Shown: positions 6,000-16,058, counted from the stretch's first letter. The stretch: DNA of 36,208 bases from Paracoccaceae bacterium (GCA_009773055.1 WOUW01000008.1:97057-133264); one strand, 5' to 3'. The notes: a model not told the origin generated them from the letters alone. Program-made: numbers and translations.

Positions 6000-6228
6000 A
6001 AGGTCTCTTCACGACGATGAGATGGGCAAGTGAAAGTCAGGGGCGGACCAAAGACCCCGAACAAGGCGTAAGGCAGCTTCATACAGGCAGCCCCTTTCAT
6101 CGGACGTACAGATCCGGCGCGCGAGCGAGCAGACATCTCCCCCAGGTGGCGCGCGTAGCTGGACGCCCAGCGATGGGACAGCGGCGGATCGGGTAGTGGC
6201 AGCAACCCGGTCCGCCATTTTATTTCCA
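6000..6228 (+). ncRNA. upsM: UpsM-like leader sRNA upstream of mraZ
   Basis: The 5' end is approximate, placed just downstream of the MraZ boxes; the 3' end is set by the strong terminator at 6183-6228. The resulting length of about 220-230 nt is close to that of Rhodobacter UpsM (roughly 200 nt), which arises by partial termination in the mraZ leader. Sequence identity to UpsM was not checked; the call rests on position, length and the terminator. Confidence 0.55.
6183..6228 (+). terminator. intrinsic terminator within the mraZ leader
   Basis: A 12-bp stem (6183-6194 with 6205-6216, one G.U pair) and a 10-nt loop are followed by ATTTTATTT. It lies about 45 nt upstream of the mraZ ATG, so it would attenuate the division cluster and release the leader as a separate RNA. 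Confidence 0.85.
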
Positions 6229-6269
6229 TCGCTTCGGGCTGGTTTTGGTTTTGAGAAGGCCGAAAGGCG

Positions 6270-6776
6270 ATGGCAGAGGCGTTCAGAGGCGAGTTCTACC
6301 AGAAGGTAGACGGGAAGGCCCGGGTGTCGATCCCCGCGGCCTTTCGCGCTGTGCTTCTTGCTGATGATCCCCTGGCCTCAAACTCGCAGCGCCCCCGGCT
6401 TTACATGGTCTATGGCGGCAAATCACGGACCTTCGTCGAGTGCTATTCGAAGCTTGGCGCCGACCGTCTGGCCGAAGACATCGAGGCGATGGAGCTTGGC
6501 TCGAAAGAGCGCATTCGTGCAGAACGCGACCTGATCAGCCGGTCGGTGATGGTCGAGGTCGATGGCGAGGGTCGCATCGTCCTGCCGCCTCAGGTGCGCG
6601 AGAAGATGGGATTTCACGGCGATGATCTTGCCGCAGGTGGCGAGGCCGCCTTTGCGGGCTTCACCAACCGCTTCCGGCTGTATCGCAAAGAGGTCTACGA
6701 GGCGGAACTCGCCGAGGACGACGAAGACGACATCGACCCGCTGACCCTTGTCGGGCGGCACAAGCGGACGGGGTAG
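6270..6776 (+). CDS. mraZ: MraZ, transcriptional regulator of the division/cell-wall cluster
   Basis: The 168-residue protein has two SpoVT/AbrB-like domains. The first is [22 protein letters not shown] (about residues 5-26); the second is [21 protein letters not shown] (about 93-113). An acidic C-terminal extension makes it slightly longer than the E. coli protein. MraZ binds TGGGN repeats in its own promoter and represses the dcw operon; a matching five-box array lies about 270 nt upstream. It is the first gene of the cluster and ends 4 nt before the rsmH start. Confidence 0.95.
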   Translation: MAEAFRGEFYQKVDGKARVSIPAAFRAVLLADDPLASNSQRPRLYMVYGGKSRTFVECYSKLGADRLAEDIEAMELGSKERIRAERDLISRSVMVEVDGEGRIVLPPQVREKMGFHGDDLAAGGEAAFAGFTNRFRLYRKEVYEAELAEDDEDDIDPLTLVGRHKRTG

Positions 6777-6780
6777 GCCG

Positions 6781-7785
6781 ATGAAGGGTCCGCTGCCAGG
6801 CCACCCGCACGATGATCCCCATATCCCGGTTCTGATCGAGGCGATCTTGCGGGAATGCGCCCCGGTCGCGGGCGTCTGGCTGGACGGGACGCTGGGGGCG
6901 GGGGGCTATACGCGGGCCTTGCTGGCCGCAGGCGCGGATCGGGTGATTGGGGTGGACCGGGACCCCCTGGCGCTGCAACTGGCGGCGACATGGGCGGGCA
7001 GCTTTGGCGACCGGGTGCAGCTGGTGGCGGGAACCTTCTCGGACCTCGACACACTGACCGGTGAGCCGTTGGACGGCGTGGTCCTGGACCTTGGGGTGTC
7101 GTCCATGCAGCTGGACCAGGCCGAACGCGGGTTTTCCTTCATGCGGGACGGGCCGTTGGACATGCGGATGAGCCAGTCGGGGCCGTCGGCTGCTGACCTT
7201 GTGAATACCACGGACGAAGGTGTTCTGGCCGATATCCTGTATCATTATGGCGAGGAGCGGGCGTCGCGGCGCATTGCCCATGCGATTGTGGCGGCCCGCG
7301 CAGTGGAGCCGATTGCGACGACGGGCAAGCTGGCCGAGGTCGTCAGCCGGTGCTTGCCGCGCCCGAAGCCCGGGCAGTCCCATCCGGCGACGCGGTCGTT
7401 CCAGGCGATCCGGATCGCGGTGAACTCCGAGTTTTCCGAGCTGGCCGAAGGGCTTATGGCGGCAGAGCGTGCGCTGAAGCCGGGGGGATTGCTGGCGGTG
7501 GTGACGTTTCACAGCCTGGAGGACCGGATCGTGAAGCGGTTTTTCCAGCTGGCCTCTGGCCATGATCCGAACGCCAACCGCTATGCGCCGGCCAAGGCCG
7601 ATACTTTGGCCCGGTTCGAGATGGTAACGCGCAAGGCGGTGTCCCCGGACGAGGCCGAAGTTGCCCGGAACCCGCGCGCCCGGTCGGCCAAGCTGCGGAT
7701 CGGTCGGCGGACGATAACCGCGCCCAAGACACTTTCGGCGGCCGATCTGGGCTTGCCCGAAGTTCAGAAGAAAGGCCGCCGCTGA
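6781..7785 (+). CDS. rsmH: 16S rRNA (cytosine-1402-N4)-methyltransferase RsmH
   Basis: The 334-residue protein starts with the typical [10 protein letters not shown] and SAM-binding [14 protein letters not shown] (about residues 35-48), followed by [11 protein letters not shown]. The C-terminal half has the family stretches [11 protein letters not shown] and [16 protein letters not shown]. It methylates N4 of C1402 in the ribosomal P site. I chose ATG 6781, 4 nt after the mraZ stop, which gives the usual N-terminus. The stop overlaps the ftsL start (TGATG). Confidence 0.95.
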   Translation: MKGPLPGHPHDDPHIPVLIEAILRECAPVAGVWLDGTLGAGGYTRALLAAGADRVIGVDRDPLALQLAATWAGSFGDRVQLVAGTFSDLDTLTGEPLDGVVLDLGVSSMQLDQAERGFSFMRDGPLDMRMSQSGPSAADLVNTTDEGVLADILYHYGEERASRRIAHAIVAARAVEPIATTGKLAEVVSRCLPRPKPGQSHPATRSFQAIRIAVNSEFSELAEGLMAAERALKPGGLLAVVTFHSLEDRIVKRFFQLASGHDPNANRYAPAKADTLARFEMVTRKAVSPDEAEVARNPRARSAKLRIGRRTITAPKTLSAADLGLPEVQKKGRR

Positions 7786-8141
7786 TGCGCTCTGTCCTTT
7801 ATGTCCTGTCGTTTCTTGCACTGATCGCCCTGGGATTCTGGGCCTACCGCGAAAACTATGCGACGCAAGCCGCACTGAAAGAGGTTGAAGGTCTGCAGCG
7901 CCAGATCGTCGGTCTGCGCGAGGCGCTGTCGGTTCAGCGGGCAGAATGGGCTTATCTGAACCGCCCTGACCGGCTGCGTGGTCTGACCGCGGCGAACTTC
8001 GACCGCCTTGGGCTTTTGCCGATGGAGCCTTCGCAGTTCGGCACGGCGGCGCAGGTGGCCTATCCGCAGACCAGACTGCCCGAGATCAGTTTCAGCACTG
8101 ACATTCAGGGCACGCTTGCCGCGCCAGAGGAGGGTCTGTGA
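7785..8141 (+). CDS. ftsL: cell division protein FtsL
   Basis: The 118-residue protein has one N-terminal membrane helix (about residues 3-20) followed by a coiled-coil-like segment (about 27-60) with LEGLQ-type heptads and a short periplasmic tail. These features, and the place between rsmH and ftsI, identify FtsL, which forms the periplasmic FtsQLB complex that activates septal peptidoglycan synthesis. Sequence conservation in FtsL is low, so position carries much of the weight. It overlaps both neighbours at TGATG junctions. Confidence 0.9.
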   Translation: MRSVLYVLSFLALIALGFWAYRENYATQAALKEVEGLQRQIVGLREALSVQRAEWAYLNRPDRLRGLTAANFDRLGLLPMEPSQFGTAAQVAYPQTRLPEISFSTDIQGTLAAPEEGL

Positions 8142-9931
8142 TGCGCACACCGCTTCGTCCGCTGGCCCGGATCCTGCAAGCCCGACAAGAGGGGGTGAAC
8201 CCCGACACGATCGAGAAGGAGAACCTCAAGCTTCGGCACGAAGCGATGCGGGAAAAGGCGCGGGGGCGTGCGCAGTTCCGGCTGGTGATCCTGTGCGCAA
8301 GCTTTGTCATGGTCTTTGGGGCGATCGGCGCGCGCATGGGGCTGATGGCCGCGACCGAGCCCATGGAGCCGCGCGCCAGCGCCCCCGGGGCCGAAATCAT
8401 CGCGCAGCGGGCGGACATCACCGACCGAAACGGGCGCATTCTTGCGACGAACATGATGACCTATGCGCTGTATGCCCAGCCGAAGGTCATGGTCGACCCG
8501 AAGGGCGCGGCTGTGAAGCTGGCAGAAATCTTCCCCGAACTGGACGCCAAGGCGTTGGAACGCCGGTTCACCGACGGGCGCAGTTTCGTCTGGGTTCGCA
8601 AGGTCATGTCGCCCGAACAGATGCAGCGCGTCCACGAGATCGGTGATCCGGGCCTTTTGTTCGGCCCGCGCGAGATGCGGCTATACCCCAACGGAACGCT
8701 TGCAGCACATGTTCTTGGCGGGACCTCCTTCGGGGCCGAGGGCGTGCATTCGGCCGAAGTGATCGGCACCGCCGGGATCGAGAAGGCGCTGGATGTGCGC
8801 CTGCGCGACCCGGCTCAAGGGGGAAAGCCCCTGACGCTGTCGATCGACCTGTCCCTGCAAGCGACCATCGAAGAGGTGTTGTCGGCGGGTATGGGAATGC
8901 TGAACGCCAAGGGCGCGGCGGCGATCCTGATGGATGCGCGGACGGGTGAAATTCTGGCTTTGGCTTCGCTGCCGACGTTTGATCCGAACGACCGGCCGAC
9001 GCCGAATGTCGACAAGACCGCCGAACCGGGGGATAGCCCGCTCTTCAACCGGGCGGTGCAGGGGGTCTACGAACTCGGCTCGACCTTCAAGATCTTTGCG
9101 GCGGCGCAGGCGATGGAGCTGGGACTGGTCACCCCCGAAACCATGGTCGATGCCAATGCGCCGCTGATCTGGGGAAAATTCAAGATCAAGGAGTTCGAAG
9201 GCAAGAACTACGGTCCCCTGCTGTCGGTGAGCGATGTGATCGCCAAATCGTCGAACGTCGGCACGGCGCATATCGCGCTGATGATCGGGCCCTTGCGGCA
9301 GCAGGCCTTCCTGAAGTCGCTCGGGTTTTTCGAGCCGACGCCGGTGGAACTGGTCGAGGCCCCGGGGGCCAAGCCGCTGATCCCGAAGAAATGGCCCGAG
9401 ATCGTGACGATCACAACGTCCTATGGCCACGGGATGTCGGCAAGTCCGCTCCATCTGGCGGCGGCATATGCCGCGATTGCCAACGGGGGCGTGATGGTCA
9501 AGCCGACGCTTCTGAAGCGCGCAGGTGCGACCACCGGCGTCCGGGTGATGACCGAGGCGACAGCGAAGGCATCCGTGGCAATGCTGCGCCGCGTGGTGAC
9601 CGAGGGCACGGCCTCGTTGGGCGATGTGCCGGGCTACGAGGTCGCAGGAAAGACCGGGACGGCGGACAAGCCGAAGAAGAATGGCGGCTACTATGATGAC
9701 AAGGTGGTGAACACCTTCGCGTCGATGTTTCCGGCGTCGAACCCGCAGTATGTCCTGATCGTGACGCTGGACGAGCCCGAAGACACCACCCTGTCCGAGA
9801 TCCGGCGGACGGCGGGCTGGACGGCTGTTCCGGTCGCGGCCGAGATCATCCGGCGCGTCGCTCCGCTTATGGGGTTGCGGCCCAAGCTTGAACCCCCGGC
9901 CACGGATGCGGTAACAGCCGCCAGCAACTGA
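8141..9931 (+). CDS. ftsI: peptidoglycan transpeptidase FtsI (PBP3)
   Basis: This class B penicillin-binding protein of 596 residues crosslinks septal peptidoglycan. It has a cytoplasmic N-terminus, a membrane helix at about 46-68, a PBP dimer domain starting ADITDRNGRILAT, and a transpeptidase domain. The catalytic motifs are present: STFK at 314-317 (nucleophile Ser314), SSN at 370-372 and KTGT at 504-507. ATG 8141 overlaps the ftsL stop; a GTG one codon earlier is possible but unlikely. Full length, no damage seen. Confidence 0.95.
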   Translation: MRTPLRPLARILQARQEGVNPDTIEKENLKLRHEAMREKARGRAQFRLVILCASFVMVFGAIGARMGLMAATEPMEPRASAPGAEIIAQRADITDRNGRILATNMMTYALYAQPKVMVDPKGAAVKLAEIFPELDAKALERRFTDGRSFVWVRKVMSPEQMQRVHEIGDPGLLFGPREMRLYPNGTLAAHVLGGTSFGAEGVHSAEVIGTAGIEKALDVRLRDPAQGGKPLTLSIDLSLQATIEEVLSAGMGMLNAKGAAAILMDARTGEILALASLPTFDPNDRPTPNVDKTAEPGDSPLFNRAVQGVYELGSTFKIFAAAQAMELGLVTPETMVDANAPLIWGKFKIKEFEGKNYGPLLSVSDVIAKSSNVGTAHIALMIGPLRQQAFLKSLGFFEPTPVELVEAPGAKPLIPKKWPEIVTITTSYGHGMSASPLHLAAAYAAIANGGVMVKPTLLKRAGATTGVRVMTEATAKASVAMLRRVVTEGTASLGDVPGYEVAGKTGTADKPKKNGGYYDDKVVNTFASMFPASNPQYVLIVTLDEPEDTTLSEIRRTAGWTAVPVAAEIIRRVAPLMGLRPKLEPPATDAVTAASN

Positions 9932-9942
9932 CGGGAACGAAG

Positions 9943-11424
9943 ATGGCAGCGCGCGCGATACGGCTATCCGACCTTGGGCTGACGGCCCGGGCTGGTCGCG
10001 ACCCGGCGCTGTCGGGTCTGACGGTGGACAGCCGGGCGGTGCGGGCGGGCATGCTTTTCGCAGCGTTGCCCGGAACACAGGTTCATGGCGCGCGGTTCAT
10101 CCCTTTGGCGCTGGAGCAAGGGGCGTCTGCCGTGCTGACTGATGCCGAAGGGGTGCGTCTGGCGGCCGAAGTGCTGGGCGACAGTGATGTGGCGCTGGTG
10201 GTGGCCGAAGACCCCAGGGCGGCGCTGGCCTGCGCGGCGGCGCTGTGGTTCGGCGCGCAGCCCGATGTAATGGTCGCGGTCACCGGGACGAACGGCAAGA
10301 CCTCCGTGGCGACATTTACCCGCCAGATCTGGGCTGCCCTCGGCCATGAGGCGATCAACATCGGCACAACCGGGATCGAAGGGGCCTGGACGGCTCCGTC
10401 AAGCCACACCACGCCTGACCCGGTCACCCTGCAGAAGCTGCTGGCGGCGGCAGCGCAAGGGGGTGTGACCCATGCGGCGATGGAGGCATCGTCCCATGGG
10501 ATCGACCAGCGGCGGCTGGACGGGGTTCGGCTGCGGGCGGGAGGATTCACCAACCTGACGCAAGATCACCTCGACTATCACAAGACGATGGAGGCCTATT
10601 TCGAGGCCAAGGCGCAGCTTTTCACCCGGCTTTTGCCAGAGGACGGGGTAGCGGTGGTCAACCTCGACGGCGCCAAGGGGTCCGCGATGGCTGAACTGGC
10701 GCTATCGCGCGGCTTGCGGGTGCTGACTGTCGGCAAGGGGCAGGGGGCGGATCTGCAGATTGCCGCGACCCGGCCCGACGCCACGGGGCAAGAGGTGCGC
10801 TATCTGTGGCAGGGCCGCGCCTTCCAGACCCGGCTGGCGCTGATCGGGGCGTTCCAGGCTGAAAACGTGGCCGTGGCGGCGGGGCTGGCGATTGCGGCCG
10901 GGGATGCGCCCGAGGCCGTTCTGGCCGTCCTACCGCGTCTCACGGGCGTCCGGGGCCGGATGCAGCTGGCGGCAACCCGGCGGAACGGGGCGGCGGTCTA
11001 TGTCGACTACGCCCATACTCCCGACGCCATCGAGACAGCACTGAAGGCGCTGCGCCCACATGTGATGGGGCGGATCGTGGTGGTCTTCGGCGCGGGCGGC
11101 GATCGCGACCGGACCAAGCGGCCCTTGATGGGGGCGGCGGCGAAAGCGCATGCCGACGTTCTTTACGTCACCGACGATAACCCGCGGACCGAGGACCCGG
11201 CGTCGATCCGGGCGGCGATCCTTGCGGCCTGTCCCGACGCGAACGAGGTCAGCGACCGGGCCGAGGCGATCCTGCGGGCGGTGGATGCGCTTTTGCCCGG
11301 GGATGCGCTTCTGATCGCGGGCAAGGGCCATGAGAGCGGACAGGTGATCGGGACCGATGTCTATCCGTTCGACGACGTGGAACAGGCAAGCGTCGCAGTG
11401 GCTGCGCTGGATGGAGTGATCTGA
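9943..11424 (+). CDS. murE: UDP-MurNAc-L-Ala-D-Glu:meso-diaminopimelate ligase MurE
   Basis: The 493-residue Mur ligase adds meso-diaminopimelate to the peptidoglycan precursor in the cytoplasm. It has the ATP-binding motif TGTNGKTS (114-121), the carbamylated-lysine region FEAKAQLF, and DDNPR at 411-415, the motif that marks specificity for meso-DAP rather than lysine. It starts 11 nt after ftsI and its TGA shares one base with the murF ATG. Confidence 0.95.
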   Translation: MAARAIRLSDLGLTARAGRDPALSGLTVDSRAVRAGMLFAALPGTQVHGARFIPLALEQGASAVLTDAEGVRLAAEVLGDSDVALVVAEDPRAALACAAALWFGAQPDVMVAVTGTNGKTSVATFTRQIWAALGHEAINIGTTGIEGAWTAPSSHTTPDPVTLQKLLAAAAQGGVTHAAMEASSHGIDQRRLDGVRLRAGGFTNLTQDHLDYHKTMEAYFEAKAQLFTRLLPEDGVAVVNLDGAKGSAMAELALSRGLRVLTVGKGQGADLQIAATRPDATGQEVRYLWQGRAFQTRLALIGAFQAENVAVAAGLAIAAGDAPEAVLAVLPRLTGVRGRMQLAATRRNGAAVYVDYAHTPDAIETALKALRPHVMGRIVVVFGAGGDRDRTKRPLMGAAAKAHADVLYVTDDNPRTEDPASIRAAILAACPDANEVSDRAEAILRAVDALLPGDALLIAGKGHESGQVIGTDVYPFDDVEQASVAVAALDGVI

Positions 11425-12813
11425 TGCTCTGGACCTCCTCGGATGCGGCGAACGATCGACACCCGGACCTTGCAGCCGGGCGATCTTTTCGTGGCGCTGA
11501 AGGATGTGCGCGACGGGCATGACTTCGTCGCGGCGGCCCTGGAGAAGGGCGCTGCGGCGGCGTTGGTGTCACGCGTGCCAGATGGGGTTTCGCCCGATGC
11601 CCCGCTGCTGATCGTGCCGGATGTACAGATGGGGCTGGAGGGACTTGGGGCCTTTGCCCGGGCGCGGACCAAGGCACGGGTCGTAGGGGTGACCGGGTCG
11701 GTCGGCAAGACCTCGACCAAGGAAATGCTGCGGGCGATCCTGTCGGGGCAAGGGTCGACCCATGCGGCGGAAGCCTCTTACAACAACCATTGGGGCGTGC
11801 CGCTGACACTGGCGCGGATGCCTGTCGGTACCCGCTTTGCGGTGATCGAGATCGGGATGAACCACCCGGGCGAGATTGCTCCTTTGGCCCGTCTGGCGCA
11901 TCTGGATGTCGCGATGATCACAACGGTCGCACCGGCGCACCTGGAGGCGTTCGAAAGTCTCGAAGGGATCGCGCAGGAAAAGGCCTCGATCTTCGACGGG
12001 CTGGTGCCCGCGGGGGTCGCGGTCTTCAACGGCGATCTTGCGACAAGCCCGATCCTTGCGGCAAAAGCGGCCGAGGTTGGTGCGCAGCGGGTGTCCTTTG
12101 GCATGGGCGCGGACGCGGACTGGCGGCTGGTCGAGGCTCGACTAGGCGATGGGGCGACGGTGTGCCGGGCTACACGGCATGGGGTGCCATTGTTGTACAA
12201 GGTGTCCTCGCCCGGCCGGCATTTCGCGCTGAACGCGCTGGGGGCGCTGGCGGTTGCCGAAGCGCTGGGGGCCGACCCGATGATTTCGGCACATGACCTT
12301 GGCCGCTGGATGCCGCCCCCGGGGCGCGGGCACCGCGAGCGGATCGTCCTGGATATCGTCGAAGAGACCTATTTCGACATGATCGACGATGCCTTCAATG
12401 CGAATCCGGCCTCGATGGCTGCGGCGCTGGATGTGCTTGTCGCGGCCAAGCCCACCGACGGGATCGGGCGCGTGGGCGGTGGGCGGCGGATTGCGATCCT
12501 GGGCGACATGCTGGAACTTGGGCCGACCGAGGCGGCCTTGCACGAAGCCATTGCCCGCCATGACGGGCTGGCGGCGATCGACATCATCCACTGCGTCGGA
12601 CCCCGCATGCGGGCATTGCACGCCGCTCTGCCACGCAACCAACGCGGTGAGTGGGTCGAGACAGCGCCGGAACTTGCCGCCCACGCCCGCAGCTTGATCG
12701 ACGCGGGCGATATCCTCTTGGTCAAGGGCTCGAAGGGGTCGAAAGTCAGTCTGGTCGTTGACGCCCTCCGGAAAATGGGGCACGGGACGCCGCCGACAGA
12801 AGGAACTGCGTAA
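11424..12813 (+). CDS. murF: UDP-MurNAc-tripeptide:D-Ala-D-Ala ligase MurF, frame broken near 5' end
   Basis: MurF adds D-Ala-D-Ala to the muropeptide precursor. The natural start is ATG 11424, coupled to the murE stop; it gives the family N-terminus MLWTSSDAAN, but that frame then leaves the protein. From 11455 another frame continues with IDTRTLQPGDLFVALKDVRDGHDF, the first conserved block of MurF, and is then intact to 12813, including GSVGKTSTKEML and NNHWGVPLTLAR. About 15-17 residues (some 40-55 nt) seem to be missing at about 11453-11455, with a frame change. An ATG at 11443 could start a near-complete protein lacking the first few residues. Because MurF is normally essential, an assembly error or use of the internal start is more likely than true loss. 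Confidence 0.9.
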
Positions 12814-13896
12814 ATGTTTTACTGGCTCACCGAGTTTTCCGATGGCGGGGACTTTTTCAACCTCTTCCGCTATACCACTGTTCGCGCGGGCGGAGCCTTC
12901 GTGACCGCACTCATCTTCGGTTTCATCTTCGGGCGTCCGTTGATCGACCTTCTGCGTCGCAAGCAGGGCAAGGGTCAGCCGATCCGCGATGACGGGCCGC
13001 AAAGCCACCTCGCCAAGGCGGGGACACCGACGATGGGCGGCCTTCTGATCCTGTCGGCGCTGATCTTTTCGACGCTGCTTTGGGCGCGACTGGACAGCCC
13101 CTATGTCTGGATCGTGCTTCTTGTGACCATCGCCTTCGGCCTGATCGGTTTTGCAGACGACTATGCCAAGGTGACAAAGCAGAACACCAAGGGCGTGTCT
13201 TCGCGCATCCGGATGGGGATGGGTCTGCTGATTGCGGCACTGGCGACATATGCCGCCTCGATGTTCCACCCGGCAGAGCTGACCAACCAGCTGGCATTCC
13301 CGTTCTTCAAGGACGCACTGGTGAACCTAAGCTGGTTCTTCGTGCCTTTTGGCATGGTGGTGATTGTCGGGGCGGCAAATGCAGTAAACCTGACCGATGG
13401 CCTGGACGGCCTTGCCATCATGCCGGTGATGATCGCGGGAGGGACTTTGGGGATCATCTCCTATGTCGTCGGCCGCGTCGACTATACGACATTCCTCGGG
13501 GTGCATTATGTCCCCGGCACCTCGGATCTGGTGGTGTTTGCCTCGGCGCTCTTCGGGGCTGGCCTGGGGTTTCTGTGGTACAACGCCCCCCCGGCGGCGG
13601 TCTTCATGGGAGATACCGGGTCGCTGGCCTTGGGCGGCGCGCTTGGCGCCATCGCGGTCTGCACCAAGCACGAGATCGTGCTGGCAATCGTGGGCGGGTT
13701 GTTCGTGGTCGAGGCGCTGTCCGTGATCATCCAGGTCCTCTACTACAAGCGGACCAAGAAGCGTATTTTCCTGATGGCCCCGATCCACCATCACTTCGAA
13801 AAGAAGGGCTGGGCCGAGCCGCAGATCGTCATCAGGTTCTGGATCATCAGCCTCATCCTGGCGATGATCGGGCTGGCGACACTGAAAGTGCGTTAG
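12814..13896 (+). CDS. mraY: phospho-N-acetylmuramoyl-pentapeptide-transferase MraY
   Basis: The 360-residue polytopic membrane enzyme makes lipid I from UDP-MurNAc-pentapeptide and undecaprenyl phosphate. It carries the MraY motifs FADDYAK (113-119), NLTDGLDGL (192-200), [11 protein letters not shown], and [10 protein letters not shown] near 323-332. The catalytic aspartates and the HHH motif are all present. It begins directly after the murF stop. In related genomes murD follows immediately; here three other genes intervene. Confidence 0.95.
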   Translation: MFYWLTEFSDGGDFFNLFRYTTVRAGGAFVTALIFGFIFGRPLIDLLRRKQGKGQPIRDDGPQSHLAKAGTPTMGGLLILSALIFSTLLWARLDSPYVWIVLLVTIAFGLIGFADDYAKVTKQNTKGVSSRIRMGMGLLIAALATYAASMFHPAELTNQLAFPFFKDALVNLSWFFVPFGMVVIVGAANAVNLTDGLDGLAIMPVMIAGGTLGIISYVVGRVDYTTFLGVHYVPGTSDLVVFASALFGAGLGFLWYNAPPAAVFMGDTGSLALGGALGAIAVCTKHEIVLAIVGGLFVVEALSVIIQVLYYKRTKKRIFLMAPIHHHFEKKGWAEPQIVIRFWIISLILAMIGLATLKVR

Positions 13897-13962
13897 CTTT
13901 CGGGGCGAACTCCTTCACATTTCGTGCTACGGTTGCAGCATTGAATCGGGAAGGATTTCGCC

Positions 13963-15027
13963 ATGAAACTTCGCTCGCTGGACATTGCAACTTTCAACCT
14001 CCTGAACCTGAACGAACCGGGTCTGCCGCTTTACAGCGACGCAGATGGCTGGTCGCAAGAGGTCTATGACCGCAAGATCGACTGGACAAAGCGCGTCCTC
14101 AATCGGTTGAAGCCGCAGGTGATGGGCTTTCAAGAGCTGTGGCACCGGGCCTCGCTGGAGCGGGTGGTGGCCGAGGCAGGGCTTGCGGCGGAATATGATC
14201 TTCTGATCCCGCCAGATGCCGATGGCTCGCGCATTGTCTGCGCGGGCATCGTGGCAAAGGGTCTGCTGGAAGGGGTGCCCGAGTGGATCACCGATTTCCC
14301 CGAGGCCTTCGTTCTGGAAAGCCGGGGCGACGATCCGCAGACCCCGGCGATCAGCGTTAAGGTGCGCAGCTTTTCCCGCCCGGTCCTGCATTTCACCATC
14401 CGCCCGCGGGAGGACCAGCCGCCGGTCCATGTCTTCGTCTGCCACTTCAAGTCCAAGGCCCCGACCAAGGTCTTCCGCGAACGCTGGTTCAATGCCGACC
14501 GCGAGGCCTACAAGCCGCATCAGGGCAACCTCGGGTCGGCGCTGTCGACGATCCGGCGGACGGCCGAGGCCTCGGCGCTCCGCTTCCTGCTGACGGGTCT
14601 GATGCGGGGCAATGACGCGCCCGTCATTGTGCTGGGCGACATCAACGACAGCCAGATGTCGAACACGGCGAACATCCTGACCGAACAGCCGCAGTATCTG
14701 GTCGGCGACAGCATCGGTGGAGGAGATGCAGCGCTGTATACAGCGCAGACGCTGCAGGAATACCGCAATACGCGGGACGTCTATTACACCCACATCCACC
14801 AGGACATGATGGAAAGCCTGGACCATATCCTTGTCAGCCAGGAATTCTACGACAACAGCCGCAAGCGCGTCTGGCTGTTCGACGGAATGGTGGTGATGAA
14901 CGACCACCTGAACTGGGATGACCACAAGGACAGCGGGACGAATGACCACGGCATCATTTCGGCCCGGTTCAGATACCGGCCGATGAAGGCCGAGATGCAG
15001 GCGATCGCGGACGCGCCGACAGGTTAG
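13963..15027 (+). CDS. endonuclease/exonuclease/phosphatase (EEP) family protein
   Basis: The 354-residue protein has the EEP hydrolase motifs in order: MGFQELW (54-60, metal-binding Glu), GDIND (225-229), SLDHILVS (285-292) and NDHG (327-330, catalytic His). EEP enzymes cleave phosphodiester bonds in nucleic acids or small phosphoesters; no signal peptide is visible, so it is probably cytoplasmic. It follows mraY by 66 nt on the same strand and could be co-transcribed. The substrate cannot be assigned. Its stop codon overlaps that of the convergent FkbM-type gene. Confidence 0.8.
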   Translation: MKLRSLDIATFNLLNLNEPGLPLYSDADGWSQEVYDRKIDWTKRVLNRLKPQVMGFQELWHRASLERVVAEAGLAAEYDLLIPPDADGSRIVCAGIVAKGLLEGVPEWITDFPEAFVLESRGDDPQTPAISVKVRSFSRPVLHFTIRPREDQPPVHVFVCHFKSKAPTKVFRERWFNADREAYKPHQGNLGSALSTIRRTAEASALRFLLTGLMRGNDAPVIVLGDINDSQMSNTANILTEQPQYLVGDSIGGGDAALYTAQTLQEYRNTRDVYYTHIHQDMMESLDHILVSQEFYDNSRKRVWLFDGMVVMNDHLNWDDHKDSGTNDHGIISARFRYRPMKAEMQAIADAPTG

Positions 15028-15812
15028 GCCAGACTGCGCATCTCGCCCGGGAGGCTGCCGGGAAGGGTGCGTCCCGGGGGCAGGGCGATCAGTGCGCTGC
15101 CGCCGGCATTGGGCAAAAAGATACTGGCCGGTTCGCCCGCCGGGTTGGCGGATCGGAAGAACCGGGTGCTGTGCAGGATCAGGCTGTAGCCGAGCGGCTT
15201 CAGAAGGCCGCACAGGCGCTGAAGCTTTTCGCGGTCGTGGACCTCGATGTAAAGCACCGGGCGCAGGGTATCTAGCGTGCGGCGCGCACCCATGACCACG
15301 CGATCCTCGAAGCCTTCGGTGTCGATCTTGATCAGGTCGCAGCGCGTCAGGGCCAGGCTGTCTACGGTGATCACGGGCACTGTGTCGGTCTGACTGGTGG
15401 CCCCGGGGGCCAGAGAAACCGTGGTCGCCCCGGCATTGTGCCGCGTAGTCGGGCCAAGGCGCGGGACGGCGCAAAGCCCCGGCACATCGCCTACGGCGGC
15501 GCGGACGCATTCGACGGTGGTCAGCTGGTTCGCTGTGACATTGGCGCACAAAAGCTGGAAGCAGAACCGCTGTGGCTCAACCGCGGTGACCTGCCCGGCA
15601 GGACCGACCGTTCGGGCCAGCGCAAGGGTGTGAACGCCGATGTTGGCCCCAAGATCAAGCACATGGTCCCCGGGGCGCACGAGGGACAGGATGCTGTCGA
15701 CCTCATCGCCTGCAAACTCGCCGTAGATGCGCAAGGACCGGCTGATCACCGTATCACCCTGCAGCGTAAACATGCGGCCAAACTGGGTCTCGGCGATCGG
15801 GAAGACCGGCAT
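15024..15812 (-). CDS. FkbM-family SAM-dependent methyltransferase
   Basis: The 262-residue protein has the SAM-binding motif VLDLGANIGVH (51-61), VTAVEPQ, and the FkbM signature KIDTEGFE (162-169). FkbM-type enzymes usually O-methylate sugars or polyketides. I chose ATG 15812; an in-frame TTG at 15830 would add six residues and no strong ribosome-binding site separates them. It is the only minus-strand gene inside the dcw region and meets the EEP gene tail to tail with a 4-nt overlap. Confidence 0.8.
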   Translation of the reverse strand: MPVFPIAETQFGRMFTLQGDTVISRSLRIYGEFAGDEVDSILSLVRPGDHVLDLGANIGVHTLALARTVGPAGQVTAVEPQRFCFQLLCANVTANQLTTVECVRAAVGDVPGLCAVPRLGPTTRHNAGATTVSLAPGATSQTDTVPVITVDSLALTRCDLIKIDTEGFEDRVVMGARRTLDTLRPVLYIEVHDREKLQRLCGLLKPLGYSLILHSTRFFRSANPAGEPASIFLPNAGGSALIALPPGRTLPGSLPGEMRSLA

Positions 15813-16058
15813 GGCGCTGGCTTGATCCAAGGGGCAGGCTCCGGCATGTGAAGGGTTTTGCCAAGGTCATACAGGCATGGCGGTCGCGCGGGAACCGGGA
15901 ATGCCGCAAGGGGAGCGGGACGAGTGTTGCACGGCGTCGCCACTGGTCAGGGCTTTGACAGACAGCTCGGCAGTCTTTCTTGCCGCACGTCCACCAGTCC
16001 CCTAAACCGTCGGGGACCATCGGTGATGAGACGGTATCGGCTTTACTGCGGGTAGGAC

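Larger units (their letters stand above)
5672..6269 (+). other. long leader region upstream of mraZ
   Basis: This 598-nt stretch has no credible gene. 5672-5840 shows nothing I recognise. 5846-5948 carries three copies of CACAAGAT, 5953-5996 a phased box array, and 6183-6228 an intrinsic terminator, each listed separately. In Rhodobacter sphaeroides the dcw cluster is preceded by an unusually long leader that yields the abundant sRNA UpsM; the layout here matches. Confidence 0.7.

Noticed and set aside
5996-6196. 66-codon open frame inside the mraZ leader
   Set aside because: No ribosome-binding site, no known family, and it overlaps the leader RNA structure; a translated leader peptide cannot be excluded but is not supported.
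13927-15549. 540-codon minus-strand open frame opposite the EEP gene and part of the FkbM-type gene
   Set aside because: No recognisable domain; the EEP and FkbM genes have clear catalytic motifs in their own frames.
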